Virus record (IMG/VR): IMGVR_UViG_3300009329_000015
Location: 1-34,452 of that record
DNA from: a virus
Reading direction: 5' to 3' (one strand)
Length of the DNA stretch: 34,452 nucleotides
The notes beneath the pieces are model-generated. The model did no database searches and was not told the origin of the DNA. It saw only the letters and a list, made by a program, of their open reading frames with translations. Below, one piece after another: positions 21,663 to 31,280 of the stretch. The position numbers and the translations under genes were made by a program. Numbering within the stretch: the stretch's first letter is position 1; each line of letters starts with the position of its first letter.

Positions 21663-21910
21663 TGTTAAAGAAGTTTGATGAGGTAATAGAGCAGGTATTG
21701 GGGCTTTATAAGGAGCAAAAGAAGATGCTCCCTGAAGATATAGCTAAGGGTACAGAGTATGTGAGGCATTTGGCTAACTTGTGTGATGCGAGAAAAAAGT
21801 ACATGGAGTCTGAGGATATAGTTGTTGATGTCTATTCAAACAATGGTCCTAACTTTCATCCATTTAGTATAGCGGGGAGTAGTGAAAAAGATGTTGATAG
21901 TAACAAATAA
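21662..21910 (+). CDS. Hypothetical helical protein (82 aa)
   Basis: I chose the ATG at 21662, which overlaps the previous stop and has GGAG 7 bases upstream, over an in-frame ATG at 21650. The N-terminal half is a long charged helix (FDEVIEQVLGLYKEQKKM). The end is flexible and Ser/Asn-rich. Unknown function. Confidence 0.55.
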   Translation: MLKKFDEVIEQVLGLYKEQKKMLPEDIAKGTEYVRHLANLCDARKKYMESEDIVVDVYSNNGPNFHPFSIAGSSEKDVDSNK

Positions 21911-22133
21911 GAAGCTATTCGAAGAGGTGCAGCGGTATAAGCTGCAAGCTGATATATCCTCACGTATGTTGGGGAGGCTTATAAATGAGTTTGGGCGTAC
22001 TATCACTAAGTGGAAAGAGAAGCGGATAGGTTGCGCTAGGACTATTTATAGGTTGGAAGACATGTTATACGAAACTATAAGGGAATTGCATGCCGGAAGT
22101 ACGAGTGATAAACAAGAAGAATCCGAAGCTTAG
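21891..22133 (+). CDS. Hypothetical coiled-coil protein (80 aa)
   Basis: Start is uncertain between GTG 21882 and ATG 21891; I report the ATG. The protein is helical and basic (LFEEVQRYKLQADISSRMLGRLINEFG), with an acidic end. It overlaps the small-terminase candidate by 44 bases. Unknown function. Confidence 0.5.
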   Translation: MLIVTNKKLFEEVQRYKLQADISSRMLGRLINEFGRTITKWKEKRIGCARTIYRLEDMLYETIRELHAGSTSDKQEESEA

Positions 22134-22863
22134 AGAGGAGTTCTTGATCTATACCCAGAAGGAAGCTGATGCCGAGGGTATGAAGTATGTGCCTTGGCAC
22201 GAGACTAAGGAAGGTGAGTATGGCCTGACTGACGATGGGTATGTATCGGTATGTAGAAAGGTATACCATGCTAAGGACGGGGGGAGGATTCACAACTTCC
22301 CCCTTGGCCGAGGTATGGTTAACCATGGGGGAAAGCCTAGTAAACTTATAAAAGACGCTCCTCCTAAACATTGGGCTGATGGGGAGACTGGTAGGAGCAG
22401 GACAAAGAGGGCTGTGAAGCTGTACTGTAACCAGTTACTTGGTGGAAAGATAGACTGGGACGGTGTTGGTAGGGCATATAGGCCTGATGTAGAGATACCT
22501 GCAGCTACAGCAAAAAGATTATTCAAACAAGAGGTTATACAGAAGATGGTAGATACAGAATTACGTAAGATGATGAAGGATCTCGGGGTAAATGAAGAGT
22601 TCGTTCTAAACGTGATGAAGAAGGCTATACAAATAGCAGAGGCTAAGGGCGATCCAGGGAACATGTTAAAAGGCGCTTCTGAGTTAAGCGACCTGTTATC
22701 GATGAAACCGAAGAAGACAACCGTGTCTGATACGTTGCAGATTGATATGACAAAAGAGATCTCTGGTAAGATAGAGAAGCATGCTGGATCTTTGAAACTA
22801 ACAGAAAAGAGAGAAGAGGATGGATTACAAGAGGTTCTTCCAGTTAGCGATACCGAAGGGTAA
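22090..22863 (+). CDS. Putative terminase small subunit (257 aa)
   Basis: The main support is position, ahead of the large terminase with only a 60-residue gene between. The C-terminal part (NEEFVLNVMKKAIQIAEAKGDPGNMLKGASELSDLLSM) matches the general form of a small-terminase oligomerisation or tail region, with a long helix then DLL. The N-terminal part has Trp- and Gly-rich strands and the middle is basic (GRSRTKRAVKLY), which could bind DNA. I see no certain helix-turn-helix, so another packaging or replication role remains possible. Confidence 0.55.
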   Translation: MPEVRVINKKNPKLREEFLIYTQKEADAEGMKYVPWHETKEGEYGLTDDGYVSVCRKVYHAKDGGRIHNFPLGRGMVNHGGKPSKLIKDAPPKHWADGETGRSRTKRAVKLYCNQLLGGKIDWDGVGRAYRPDVEIPAATAKRLFKQEVIQKMVDTELRKMMKDLGVNEEFVLNVMKKAIQIAEAKGDPGNMLKGASELSDLLSMKPKKTTVSDTLQIDMTKEISGKIEKHAGSLKLTEKREEDGLQEVLPVSDTEG

Positions 22864-23002
22864 AGAGGGGGATCTTGACATATTTGTTGAGACGATGATC
22901 GCAATTGCGCAGGATATACCAGTGCATGTTGCTGAATATGAGGAAATTGATCAGAGAATAAAGAATGAACAAAGACGAAATAAGGCAAAAACTAAGGGAT
23001 AA
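22820..23002 (+). CDS. Small protein between terminase genes (60 aa)
   Basis: It overlaps the genes on both sides by about 40 bases. The N-terminal half is mixed hydrophobic (DLDIFVETMIAIAQDI), and the end is strongly basic (RIKNEQRRNKAKTKG). The chain of overlaps suggests coupled translation with the packaging enzymes. Unknown function. Confidence 0.5.
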   Translation: MDYKRFFQLAIPKGKEGDLDIFVETMIAIAQDIPVHVAEYEEIDQRIKNEQRRNKAKTKG

Positions 23003-24452
23003 CGTCTTACTGTTCGGCAAGATTTGCATGACGAACACGTTTACCCTGCCGTCTCCACCTTGTCATCGGGAGTGGGCTAATCTATATCACGACAAGTCTA
23101 TAAAGCTTGCTAATGTAATAGCACCAAGGCACCACGCAAAGAGCTCTATTTTGGCTGAGGCAATGCCATTACACCACATAATGTTCGAAGATGGCCGAAA
23201 AGTCGTCGTTATCGTGTCTAAGTCGTTACAGCATGCCACAGACCGACTTCAAGCGATTAAGGACGTTTTAGACTACTCTAAGGAGTTTAGGTCGATCTTT
23301 GGGTATTGGGGGAGGAATTCAGCCATAAAGTGGACTGAGCACATGGTTCAGCTCAAGGATGGTTCCGTGATTGTCGCTAAGGGTACAGGACAGCAGATTA
23401 TTGGTATGAAGTTTGGGGCCCAGAGACCTACGTTTGAAGTGCTTGATGACCCAGAAGATGAGAATAACACTCGTACCAAGGAATCTATGGACAAGAACTT
23501 GAATATCCTTTTGAAAGGTATGATGCCAGGAGTCGATGCTAAAAAGGGTAGGATCTTTGTTATAGGCACACCACAGAACGAATTGTGTATGGTTGAACGT
23601 ATTAAGGAGATGTCCAACTGGGAGAACTTGCATTACGATGCTATAGTCAACGAGGACAAGAAAGAGGTTCTTTGGCCTGAATTATGGCCTTGGCATAGGC
23701 TGGACGCAACTAGGCAAGGGTATGAGGACATTGGCAAGACATCTGTTTGGTACTCCGAGTATCGGTGCAAGATCATTGGTGATGAGGATCAGTTATTCAA
23801 ACCAGCGTACATTCATTGGTGGAGAGGGGAGCTCATATTTGAGGAGAATTACCCGCTTTTGGAGATTCAGGCTATAGATGGACAGACTTTTGATAAGCCT
23901 AAGAAGATAGCAGTAAATGTGGGCATGGGCGTTGATCCTGCAAGCTCTACACTACAACATGCTGACTATTCCACAGTGGTTCCTGTCGCTATGGATGCCA
24001 ATGATCGTAGGTTTGTGCTGCCTTACTTCAGGAAGAGGGTACCACCTATGCAGTTAGCCGATGGTATTGTCAAGTGGTATACGAAGTATAAACCATCTAG
24101 AACGAAGATTGAGACTACTGGGTATCAGGAGATGTTGAGGGACTATTTAAGGAATTTAGAAGGGGTTCATATCCCTGGGCTTGAGCGGAAGATCCAACCA
24201 AGGTCTAGTAAGAGTGCTAGATTGGAGACAATGCAGCCATTCTTTTCGCGTGGGAAAGTGTTTCTTCACGAGGGACAGGAGGAGATGCGTAGCGAGTTGT
24301 TAATGTACCCGCGAGGTAAGCATGATGACTTACTTGATGGCCTGTACTATGCCATGATGGGGCTCTATAGGCCTGATCATGGGTACAAAGATAGTGTCCT
24401 AACTAACATCTGGAGACAGGTTTCTCGACGGAACAAATGGAAGGCTGTATAA
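22965..24452 (+). CDS. terL: Terminase large subunit (packaging ATPase-nuclease)
   Basis: The ATPase part has the phage-type Walker A APRHHAKSS (53-61) and Walker B VLDDPED (159-165), followed by a TxxxES coupling region. The C-terminal nuclease has MGVDPASS with its first metal Asp at about 325, an internal acidic segment, and KHDDLLDGLYYAM near 460, matching RNase H-like terminase nucleases. It pumps DNA into the prohead and cuts the concatemer. At 495 residues it is of normal length. It ends ~70 bases before the portal gene, with a promoter in the gap. Confidence 0.93.
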   Translation: MNKDEIRQKLRDNVLLFGKICMTNTFTLPSPPCHREWANLYHDKSIKLANVIAPRHHAKSSILAEAMPLHHIMFEDGRKVVVIVSKSLQHATDRLQAIKDVLDYSKEFRSIFGYWGRNSAIKWTEHMVQLKDGSVIVAKGTGQQIIGMKFGAQRPTFEVLDDPEDENNTRTKESMDKNLNILLKGMMPGVDAKKGRIFVIGTPQNELCMVERIKEMSNWENLHYDAIVNEDKKEVLWPELWPWHRLDATRQGYEDIGKTSVWYSEYRCKIIGDEDQLFKPAYIHWWRGELIFEENYPLLEIQAIDGQTFDKPKKIAVNVGMGVDPASSTLQHADYSTVVPVAMDANDRRFVLPYFRKRVPPMQLADGIVKWYTKYKPSRTKIETTGYQEMLRDYLRNLEGVHIPGLERKIQPRSSKSARLETMQPFFSRGKVFLHEGQEEMRSELLMYPRGKHDDLLDGLYYAMMGLYRPDHGYKDSVLTNIWRQVSRRNKWKAV

Positions 24453-24457
24453 AGTAC

Positions 24458-24487
24458 TTGACAAATATAGGTTTTTATGTGTATATT
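24458..24487 (+). promoter_or_regulatory. Sigma70-like promoter before the head genes
   Basis: TTGACA at 24458-24463, an 18-base spacer and TATATT at 24482-24487, starting right after the large terminase stop. The extended -35 ACTTGACA matches the promoter at 19128. A pyrimidine-poor leader with AAAGGAAAAAA leads into the portal start. Confidence 0.7.
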
Positions 24488-24521
24488 CGCTCTGTGATTT
24501 TAGACCCAACAAAGGAAAAAA

Positions 24522-26753
24522 ATGGCAATCCCCTCATTTAACATCTTTTCTGGTAAAGAAGATTCACTCCCAGGAGGCAAGGCAGTTTCGGTAACTGATG
24601 CCGTAGCTCTGTCTGAGCGCTTACTGGACGACTATCAATCAGCAAGAAGTTCTTGGGCATTGCAGGCTCGTGAGGACGACGAATTTCGTAATAACATGCA
24701 GTGGGCTCCCGAGGATAAGCGTGACTTAGATAATAAAGATCAGGCACCTCTAGTAGTCCCCACTATACAAAATGCTGTCGATCAGGCAATAGCAATGCTG
24801 ACAGCAAATAAGCCCCGATTTCAATCCACAGCTAGAGAAGATTCAGACCGTCGCGTTGGAAGGGTCTTTTCTGATATAATGGCCTATATCTGGGATATAT
24901 CCGTCGGCAACATGCACTTAAAACGTGTAGTTGACGATTATTACGTCCGAGGTATGGGTGCCATGCAAGTCTACGTTGATCCCCAGGCTGACTTTGCCAG
25001 GGGAGAAGTCTATATCACATCACTAAACCCACTTGACTTATATATAGATCCTTCCTCCAGCGACCCGTTCTGTAGAGATGCTGCTCATATCATAGTTTCT
25101 AAGATTATGACAAGGGAGCAGATCGAGACAGCATTCCCAGATATGAAGGGTAGGCTAAAGGATGCTAAGCCATCTGAGGATTATCGCGAACCTGGTATGC
25201 AGCGGCACAACGAAGAAGATCAGCAGCTAGACCAGAGCGATGTCGATAAGTCTCATACAAATACCTACGAGTTCATAGACCGCTATTCAAAAGTTAAGGC
25301 CATGTATCATCATCTTCACGATACATCTACCCGAGAAGAGTATATATTTAACGACGAGCAGTATGAGAAGTACCGAGTAGAGATTGCCTTTGAGTTAAAC
25401 GATGTTGCTGGAAACAGTAACGTAGTCACGAATAAAGTAGCTACAATGGAGATGTTGGCTATATATGAACAAACTGGTGGGGTTTACCACAAGGTTCAGG
25501 ATCAAGTTACTGGTGAAGTAAGGATGGAAGCTGGTGAAGAAGGCGCAGATGCTATACCTGGAAGCACTGTCTTCATAACTTTGACAAATAAGGGTGAGTT
25601 GATCGACAAAGGTGTGATAATCAACAAGAATGTTGAAGTAAATCGCATACGTAATGTACAAAGCGCTGGTGGTGTTGAAAGAGCAAACGTAATTTTAGAA
25701 GTAAGTGAGTATCCGATTATACCATTCATGAATCATCACAATCGTAATCCTTACCCGATGAGCGATGTTAGGTTTGTGAAAGGTATGCAGGAGTACATAA
25801 ATAAGATTCAGTCACTGATTATAGCGCACGCTAGTACATCCACATCTCCCAAGCTTATTGTTCCTAAGGGTTCCCAAAATAAACAAATGCTTGAACAGGA
25901 ACTTAGCAGGGCTGGGGCTAGTATAATTGAGGTTGATTACGATTTAGGTGAGCCTAAGGTTTTAACGCCGATACCATTACCAACAGAGTTGTATAGGAAT
26001 ATCGGGGATGCAATCGCGTACATAGAGCGTTCTTTTGGTATCTATCCGCTGCAGCAAGGTGATCCAGCTCAAGCGCCTGCTACGTTTAGGGGTACAGTTG
26101 CGCTAGATGAGTTCGGGCAGCGTAGGATAAAAAGCAAGCGTGACGACATAGAAGAAGGCTTGAATCAGGTTGCTAAGGTTGTTGTTGAGATGGTGCAGCA
26201 AACCTATACAGATCGCAAGACAATCCGTATACTTAAGCCGAATCATCCAGACAGAGAAGTTGTGTTCAATGATCCTATTGTCGATGATGCTAGTGGTGAT
26301 ATAGTCGGGCGCATAAATGATGTTACCATCGGCAATTACGATCTTATCGTAGTCTCTGGGTCTACGCTACCGTCGAACAGATGGGGTGCCACAGAATACT
26401 TGATGGACTTCTATGACAGGAAACTCATTGATCAGGTTGAAGTCTTAAAGCATAGTGAAGTATTTGACATAGAGGGTGTGCTAAATCGTTCTAGTGAACT
26501 TGCTCAGGCTCGTCAGGCGATAGAGCAGTTGCAAGAAGAGCTGAAGAAGGTACGTGGAGACTTGCAAACTTCTGACAGAGAAGCTATGCATGATAAGAAA
26601 CGTGTTGAATTAGAAAAATTTAAGTCAGATTTAGATTCTATATCTACAAGGGCGGACGCTTCCGCCAAACTCTTTGAATCACGGCTCGGGGATGCTGAGA
26701 AATCAATTTCCGACCTCAAGAAAGAAGATAAAAAAGAAAGCGATAAGAAGTAA
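24522..26753 (+). CDS. Portal protein (743 aa)
   Basis: A large protein directly after the terminase, with portal-type features: the N-terminal RLLDDYQSARSSWALQAREDDEF helix, TIQNAVDQAIAML near residue 80, SLNPLDLYIDP near 168, and a long helical stem region. The C-terminal ~90 residues are a charged coiled coil (ARQAIEQLQEELKKVR onward). Length is closer to P22-type portals than to short siphovirus ones. It forms the dodecameric ring at the packaging vertex. It overlaps the next gene as TAATG. Confidence 0.88.
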   Translation: MAIPSFNIFSGKEDSLPGGKAVSVTDAVALSERLLDDYQSARSSWALQAREDDEFRNNMQWAPEDKRDLDNKDQAPLVVPTIQNAVDQAIAMLTANKPRFQSTAREDSDRRVGRVFSDIMAYIWDISVGNMHLKRVVDDYYVRGMGAMQVYVDPQADFARGEVYITSLNPLDLYIDPSSSDPFCRDAAHIIVSKIMTREQIETAFPDMKGRLKDAKPSEDYREPGMQRHNEEDQQLDQSDVDKSHTNTYEFIDRYSKVKAMYHHLHDTSTREEYIFNDEQYEKYRVEIAFELNDVAGNSNVVTNKVATMEMLAIYEQTGGVYHKVQDQVTGEVRMEAGEEGADAIPGSTVFITLTNKGELIDKGVIINKNVEVNRIRNVQSAGGVERANVILEVSEYPIIPFMNHHNRNPYPMSDVRFVKGMQEYINKIQSLIIAHASTSTSPKLIVPKGSQNKQMLEQELSRAGASIIEVDYDLGEPKVLTPIPLPTELYRNIGDAIAYIERSFGIYPLQQGDPAQAPATFRGTVALDEFGQRRIKSKRDDIEEGLNQVAKVVVEMVQQTYTDRKTIRILKPNHPDREVVFNDPIVDDASGDIVGRINDVTIGNYDLIVVSGSTLPSNRWGATEYLMDFYDRKLIDQVEVLKHSEVFDIEGVLNRSSELAQARQAIEQLQEELKKVRGDLQTSDREAMHDKKRVELEKFKSDLDSISTRADASAKLFESRLGDAEKSISDLKKEDKKESDKK

Positions 26754-27658
26754 TGAGTATTATAGAAGAAACTCCCAGCATTGCTGAGACTGCTGTAGCT
26801 CAAGAAATTGAGGCTGGTGGGGCCGATAAGGGCTTGTTCCTTTTTGATGAACCTATAGCAGAACCAAATGCTGCAGAAGCTCAACCATCACCTGAGGAAG
26901 AAGGTGGTCAACCTGAGCAGAGTCCAGATCCAGCACAACAGGAAGAACAACGGTTTGAGTATTGGCAGAGCGAAGCCGATAAGAAAGAGAATGAGAACCA
27001 ACAGTTGCGTGAGCAGTTAAATCAACTCAACTCTGTTGCTCCCATAGCTCGCTATATCGAAAACAATCCGCAGATACTTGATGCAATAGAAAATGACATT
27101 CGTGGTGGTTCGACGGTTATACCCAATAGTGGGAGATCTGAGGAACTTACGATGCCTGAGCGCCCTGTTCGTCCAGTTGGTTATGACCCAGGAGTTGCAT
27201 TTGAAGATCCTGACAGCGAAAGCGGAAAGTACTTAAATGAGTTGGATTCTTATAATGAGAATCTTGCTAATTACAACGCCAGCCTCGTAAAGAAGCAGGA
27301 GTTGTATGTACAACAGCAACGCCAAGCTGACGCGGAGAATAAGCAAGTCAACAAATGGGTGCAGGAACTCATGACAAAGCACCAGTATACGTACGAAGCT
27401 GCGTTAGGGTTCATTGACAAGTACACTAGACCTGATAGTTTTAATCTTCAGAATCTAGTGGCGTTGGATAAAATGGCTACTACTCCTACCCCAGAAGAAA
27501 CAGCTGGGGCTCAGAGGGAGGCTATATTAAAGAAACAACAGGAAACTTTGGGCAAACCTTTGCCAGTGGCTGCGGTTGCTGGTGGGACTGCCCCCGTCGA
27601 AGAGTTGACTGAGGAACAGCAGTTTAATATGGGCCTTCTGAAGAAAAAGAGACAGTAG
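26753..27658 (+). CDS. Scaffolding-like protein (301 aa)
   Basis: The protein is acidic and Glu/Gln/Pro-rich, with an N-terminal disordered part, a helix KKENENQQLREQLNQLN, and a C-terminal basic tip (MGLLKKKRQ). This composition between portal and capsid genes is typical of internal scaffolding proteins, which bind the capsid protein through a basic C-terminal helix and leave before packaging. No protease motif is seen. Confidence 0.75.
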   Translation: MSIIEETPSIAETAVAQEIEAGGADKGLFLFDEPIAEPNAAEAQPSPEEEGGQPEQSPDPAQQEEQRFEYWQSEADKKENENQQLREQLNQLNSVAPIARYIENNPQILDAIENDIRGGSTVIPNSGRSEELTMPERPVRPVGYDPGVAFEDPDSESGKYLNELDSYNENLANYNASLVKKQELYVQQQRQADAENKQVNKWVQELMTKHQYTYEAALGFIDKYTRPDSFNLQNLVALDKMATTPTPEETAGAQREAILKKQQETLGKPLPVAAVAGGTAPVEELTEEQQFNMGLLKKKRQ

Positions 27659-27680
27659 CTTAACATAAAAGGGAATATAA

Positions 27681-29000
27681 ATGGCTGCAAATGCTAAAGC
27701 GTTAGCTCCCGCGTCTAGTTATAGTACGGGAGTACTATGGACAGACAGACGTGATTTTTATATTGCACCTCAGGTTATCAAAGAACTTTGGACAGACGTG
27801 ACTCCTTTCACCACGGTCATCGCTAATCGCGGTACCAAATCTGGACTGAAAGATCCTCAATTCAAGTTCTTTGAACACCGCAATCCTTGGGAAAATCAGT
27901 ATTTCACCACATCCTCAGCGACCACAATCGCTTCTGATGATGGTGCTGATACTATCGCTGTAACTTCTGGCTCCGTCGTGGGCATGGAAGGTGCCGGTGG
28001 AGATTATGCCTATAATTCATGGATTGGATTAGAGCTGGATGTTTGGGATTCAACCCAGACAACTAATCGTGGTGTATTAGTAATCACCGCTGTATCAAGC
28101 TCGGGTGCTAGTGCTAATTTAAGCGTTAAAAATGCAGGCGCAAGTTCCATTACCACAGTGTCAGGCGACTACTTGCGAGTAATCGGTAATGCACAGGGTG
28201 AAGGAACACGCTCTGCAACAGCTTGGGCAGATGAACTGACCATGATCTGGAACCAGTGTCAGATATTTAAGACAGCGGTTGAGATCACAGGAACTCTGTT
28301 AGAAGCTGCTCTTCGCGGAGAAAAGAACGAACTGTCGCGCTTGCGCGATCAGAAGAACATGGAACACAAGATCCAGAAGGAAAAGGCTTTCCTGTTTGGT
28401 CGTAGCAATATGAACCTCACTGGAACCTTTGCGGATATGACGTTGACGGACGCTAACTCGAAGAACATTCGAACTACGATGGGTATTATACCTGGAATAG
28501 AACAGCATGGTGCTTCCAGTGGCGACGACCAGAACATCTTTACCATTAATGAAGCTTCCTACGACTATGCGAATTTCGTGGATGACATGGAGAAAGTATT
28601 TCAGTACTTCCCAGAGTCAGGTATGAAACGTGCTTTTGCTGGTCCAGGAGCCATGAGTTACTGGTCTAAGATGGCTAGCACTGCCGGAATGGCTGCTAAG
28701 TCTGGCTGGACTGTCAACCTGAGTGACATGAAGCGTGATCATCTTGGTTTTAACTACAAGATTCTTGAAACGCCTCATGGAATTCTGCAGTTGATTCCGA
28801 CTCCTGCCTTGCGGGATGCGTACAATAAATATATGCTAGTGGTCTCTGATGAGAACTTACAGCATGTACAGTATCGCGCTCCTAAGTTCCAGGCTTCGAT
28901 TCAGGAAAATGATGCTGATTATGTAAAAGATCAGTACTTCTCTGACGAAGGTGTTGGCATTCAGCTGATTGAGTCCCATAAACTCTTTAAGATTAAGTAG
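27681..29000 (+). CDS. Major capsid protein (439 aa)
   Basis: The position after the scaffold gene, the length and the sequence style fit an HK97-fold capsid protein: an N-terminal arm, ITGTLLEAALRGEKNELSRLRDQKN (a long spine-type helix near 200-225), and a C-terminal strand region. A beta-rich insert of about 100 residues (about 78-180), with Ser/Thr/Gly repeats, may be an extra surface domain. Codon use leans to CGT, CTG and AAC, as in highly expressed genes. GGGAATATAA precedes the ATG. Confidence 0.85.
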   Translation: MAANAKALAPASSYSTGVLWTDRRDFYIAPQVIKELWTDVTPFTTVIANRGTKSGLKDPQFKFFEHRNPWENQYFTTSSATTIASDDGADTIAVTSGSVVGMEGAGGDYAYNSWIGLELDVWDSTQTTNRGVLVITAVSSSGASANLSVKNAGASSITTVSGDYLRVIGNAQGEGTRSATAWADELTMIWNQCQIFKTAVEITGTLLEAALRGEKNELSRLRDQKNMEHKIQKEKAFLFGRSNMNLTGTFADMTLTDANSKNIRTTMGIIPGIEQHGASSGDDQNIFTINEASYDYANFVDDMEKVFQYFPESGMKRAFAGPGAMSYWSKMASTAGMAAKSGWTVNLSDMKRDHLGFNYKILETPHGILQLIPTPALRDAYNKYMLVVSDENLQHVQYRAPKFQASIQENDADYVKDQYFSDEGVGIQLIESHKLFKIK

Positions 29001-29009
29001 GAGGGTTAT

Positions 29010-29441
29010 ATGGCTTGGACAATTACATCAGTTGGTAAATGCACCACAACCGGCGCAAGTCGTGGTGATGTGTTTATGCGTGCTACAGAAACTTTAACAG
29101 TTACTACATCAGATTCTGCTGGCCAGGATCTGACAGGATCTGTTATCGATTTTATACCGCCTGGGAAGGATTTCGTTGTGATTTCCAACACAGGGGCTAC
29201 AAATCTTAGCTCAGACGCAGACGTTGCTATCTACGTTTGTGGTACTCGAAGTGGTACTTATGTATTACTTAAGGACGATCTCGAGACTACAATAGATGAG
29301 GCTGTCAAGTCGTCTGTCTATGATATTTCTGTTAATGGCGAAGGTCCTTTCTATAAGATTTTCGTAGACTCAGATGGTGTTCAGAAGAAAACTGACACCG
29401 TTGTCTTCGACATTCTTGTGTACAGCGGCTCGCGTGATTAG
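29010..29441 (+). CDS. Probable head decoration or structural protein (143 aa)
   Basis: The protein is Ser/Thr/Gly-rich and beta-rich throughout (LTVTTSDSAGQDLTGS, ATNLSSDADVAIYVCG) with no catalytic motif. It follows the capsid gene with GGAGGG ahead of the ATG. Such proteins often decorate capsids, and the Ser/Thr-rich surface is a conceivable glycosylation target given the nearby glycosyltransferase gene (speculative). Confidence 0.6.
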   Translation: MAWTITSVGKCTTTGASRGDVFMRATETLTVTTSDSAGQDLTGSVIDFIPPGKDFVVISNTGATNLSSDADVAIYVCGTRSGTYVLLKDDLETTIDEAVKSSVYDISVNGEGPFYKIFVDSDGVQKKTDTVVFDILVYSGSRD

Positions 29442-29898
29442 AGACAATCATAAGGGGGCGGCCTTAGGGTCGCCTCCTAAGATTTTATGGATTGACGAGA
29501 GGGGTAAAATTTTCAATTCAGATACGCATAGTGTGCATATATGGAATCTTATCCTTAGTAAGATTGGCGACGTAGTAACTAAAGAAGATTATAATAATGG
29601 GACTTCTGTTCTGCACTCTATGTCTGATTCTGCTTTTATTGATCGTGGCTTGACTAAGGAAGAAGTAGATATATTGAGGAATAGGATTGATCCCAGGGAT
29701 CATATGATAGATATGGGGTGGGTTCGATGCAGAGTCGAAGATGGTTATGCAATTGTGCAGATGAAGCGTGCTGAAAATTTCTTGAAGCTTAGAGCGCTTG
29801 ATGCAAATATTTACGACATCGAGACCGAAAGTGGTTTCTTTGCTGGTGTGCCAAGAGAAGAGTTAGGTGGAAATTTATGGCTGTACAAGTCTCGATAG
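29434..29898 (+). CDS. Hypothetical protein before glycosyltransferase (154 aa)
   Basis: The preceding stop overlaps a GTG at 29434, which I take as the start. An ATG at 29374 in the same frame would overlap the structural gene by 68 bases with shadow-like sequence, so it is less likely. The middle and end are strand/helix mixed (KILWIDERGKIF, then RAENFLKLRALDANIYDI). It overlaps the glycosyltransferase gene by 22 bases. Unknown function. Confidence 0.55.
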   Translation: MIRDNHKGAALGSPPKILWIDERGKIFNSDTHSVHIWNLILSKIGDVVTKEDYNNGTSVLHSMSDSAFIDRGLTKEEVDILRNRIDPRDHMIDMGWVRCRVEDGYAIVQMKRAENFLKLRALDANIYDIETESGFFAGVPREELGGNLWLYKSR

Positions 29899-31280
29899 TC
29901 TTAGTAGATAGTCGGAGCGATAAGCATCCTGATTGGGTGCATATTGCGGAAGAGTCTGTTAAGGCGCAGAGTATGGAAGTTGAGTTGGTAAAGATAGATA
30001 ATCTTGGTAGGAAGCTCTCTATTGGTGAATGTTATAACTTGGGGGCTGAGCTAGCTAATGGTGATTGGGTTCTGTATGTTGGCGATGACGATTATATCAG
30101 TCGCGAGTATGTCCAATCTCTTGTTGCTTATGTCTCCGACAATGAGAACATAGTTAACATTACAAGCTATATGACTGCTTTCAATGAAAAAGGCGAAGCT
30201 GCAGTATTCGCACGTACTTGTACTGGTATGTGGCGTAAAAAGTATTTGATGGAACAAAAGTTTAACGAGAAGCTAAAGCGTGGAATAGATCGCGAATATA
30301 TGGAGAGAGCTTTAGCAGATGGCAAACAGTATATTGTAGTGCCACATAACTTTGGGTATTTTTATAGAAAACACGAAGACTACTCTTGTGCTGGAGATGT
30401 GAAATTCCAGTTTAAGCCGAAAAAGTATTACTTCATAGCAGAGAACAGTACGTTCTTAGATCCGATATTAGAGAACTTATCCGATGAGGATTACGTGATT
30501 ACTGCTAAGCTAAAGCCCGAATTAGCTAAAGAAGCAGAGCTTATTTGGGTTGAGTGGGCTGACATGGAGGCATTGAAAGTACTCGACTTTAAAACAGATG
30601 CAAAAAAGATTTTAAGAATACACGCTTATGAGGCATTTAGTGAGCCTATTAAGTATATGGATTTAAACAAGTTTGATAAAGTAATCTTTGTAGCAGACCA
30701 CATAAAAGATTACGTCGAAAGTAGATACGGCAACATTAAGAATGCTGTTGTTATACCAAATGGTGTTGATGTAAAGGATTTCCCAATCAATGGATTTAGG
30801 CAAAATAATAAGATAGCCTGGGCTGGGTATATTAGCAATAAAAAGGGTGCTAATCTTTTATTAATGCTAGCTAAGATGCTGCCCAATTATGAGTTTCATG
30901 TAGCTGGGAAATTCCAAGAGGATGATATAGCGGAGTATTTTAAGCAGAAGGCTCCAGATAATTTGATTTTAGACAATTGGCAAGACGACATTGCTGGTTG
31001 GTTCCAGGATAAGTCTTATGTTCTCTCAACTAGCCCGAGAGAAAGCCAACACATGACAGTTATGGAGGGAATGGCTTGTGGGCTGAAGCCTCTGCTCTAC
31101 GATTGGATCGGTGCTGGCAACATTTATAAGCCAGAGTGGGTGTGGGAAACGCCTTCTCAGCTAGAGGAACTACTTACTAATGGTTGGTTCCCAAGAGATT
31201 ACCGTATGTTTATAGACAAGAACTACAGTTTTACTGAGATGTTTAATAGAATAGAAAAAGTAATTAAAGAGGTGGCCTAA
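29877..31280 (+). CDS. Two-domain glycosyltransferase (GT2-like + GT4-like)
   Basis: The N-terminal ~190 residues look like a GT-A fold of the GT2 type: VSIVLVDSRSD, a NLG helix, and YVGDDDY (68-73) supplying the metal-binding Asp cluster. The C-terminal part is GT-B/GT4-like: VVIPNGVDVKDF (291-302), WAGYISNKKGANLLL, and the ESQHMTVMEGMACG segment, where E389 and E397 match the E-x7-E motif. Two transfer domains in one protein could add two sugars in sequence. It is coupled to both neighbours and sits among head genes, so a virion protein is a plausible acceptor, though a host surface polymer cannot be excluded. Confidence 0.82.
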   Translation: MAVQVSIVLVDSRSDKHPDWVHIAEESVKAQSMEVELVKIDNLGRKLSIGECYNLGAELANGDWVLYVGDDDYISREYVQSLVAYVSDNENIVNITSYMTAFNEKGEAAVFARTCTGMWRKKYLMEQKFNEKLKRGIDREYMERALADGKQYIVVPHNFGYFYRKHEDYSCAGDVKFQFKPKKYYFIAENSTFLDPILENLSDEDYVITAKLKPELAKEAELIWVEWADMEALKVLDFKTDAKKILRIHAYEAFSEPIKYMDLNKFDKVIFVADHIKDYVESRYGNIKNAVVIPNGVDVKDFPINGFRQNNKIAWAGYISNKKGANLLLMLAKMLPNYEFHVAGKFQEDDIAEYFKQKAPDNLILDNWQDDIAGWFQDKSYVLSTSPRESQHMTVMEGMACGLKPLLYDWIGAGNIYKPEWVWETPSQLEELLTNGWFPRDYRMFIDKNYSFTEMFNRIEKVIKEVA

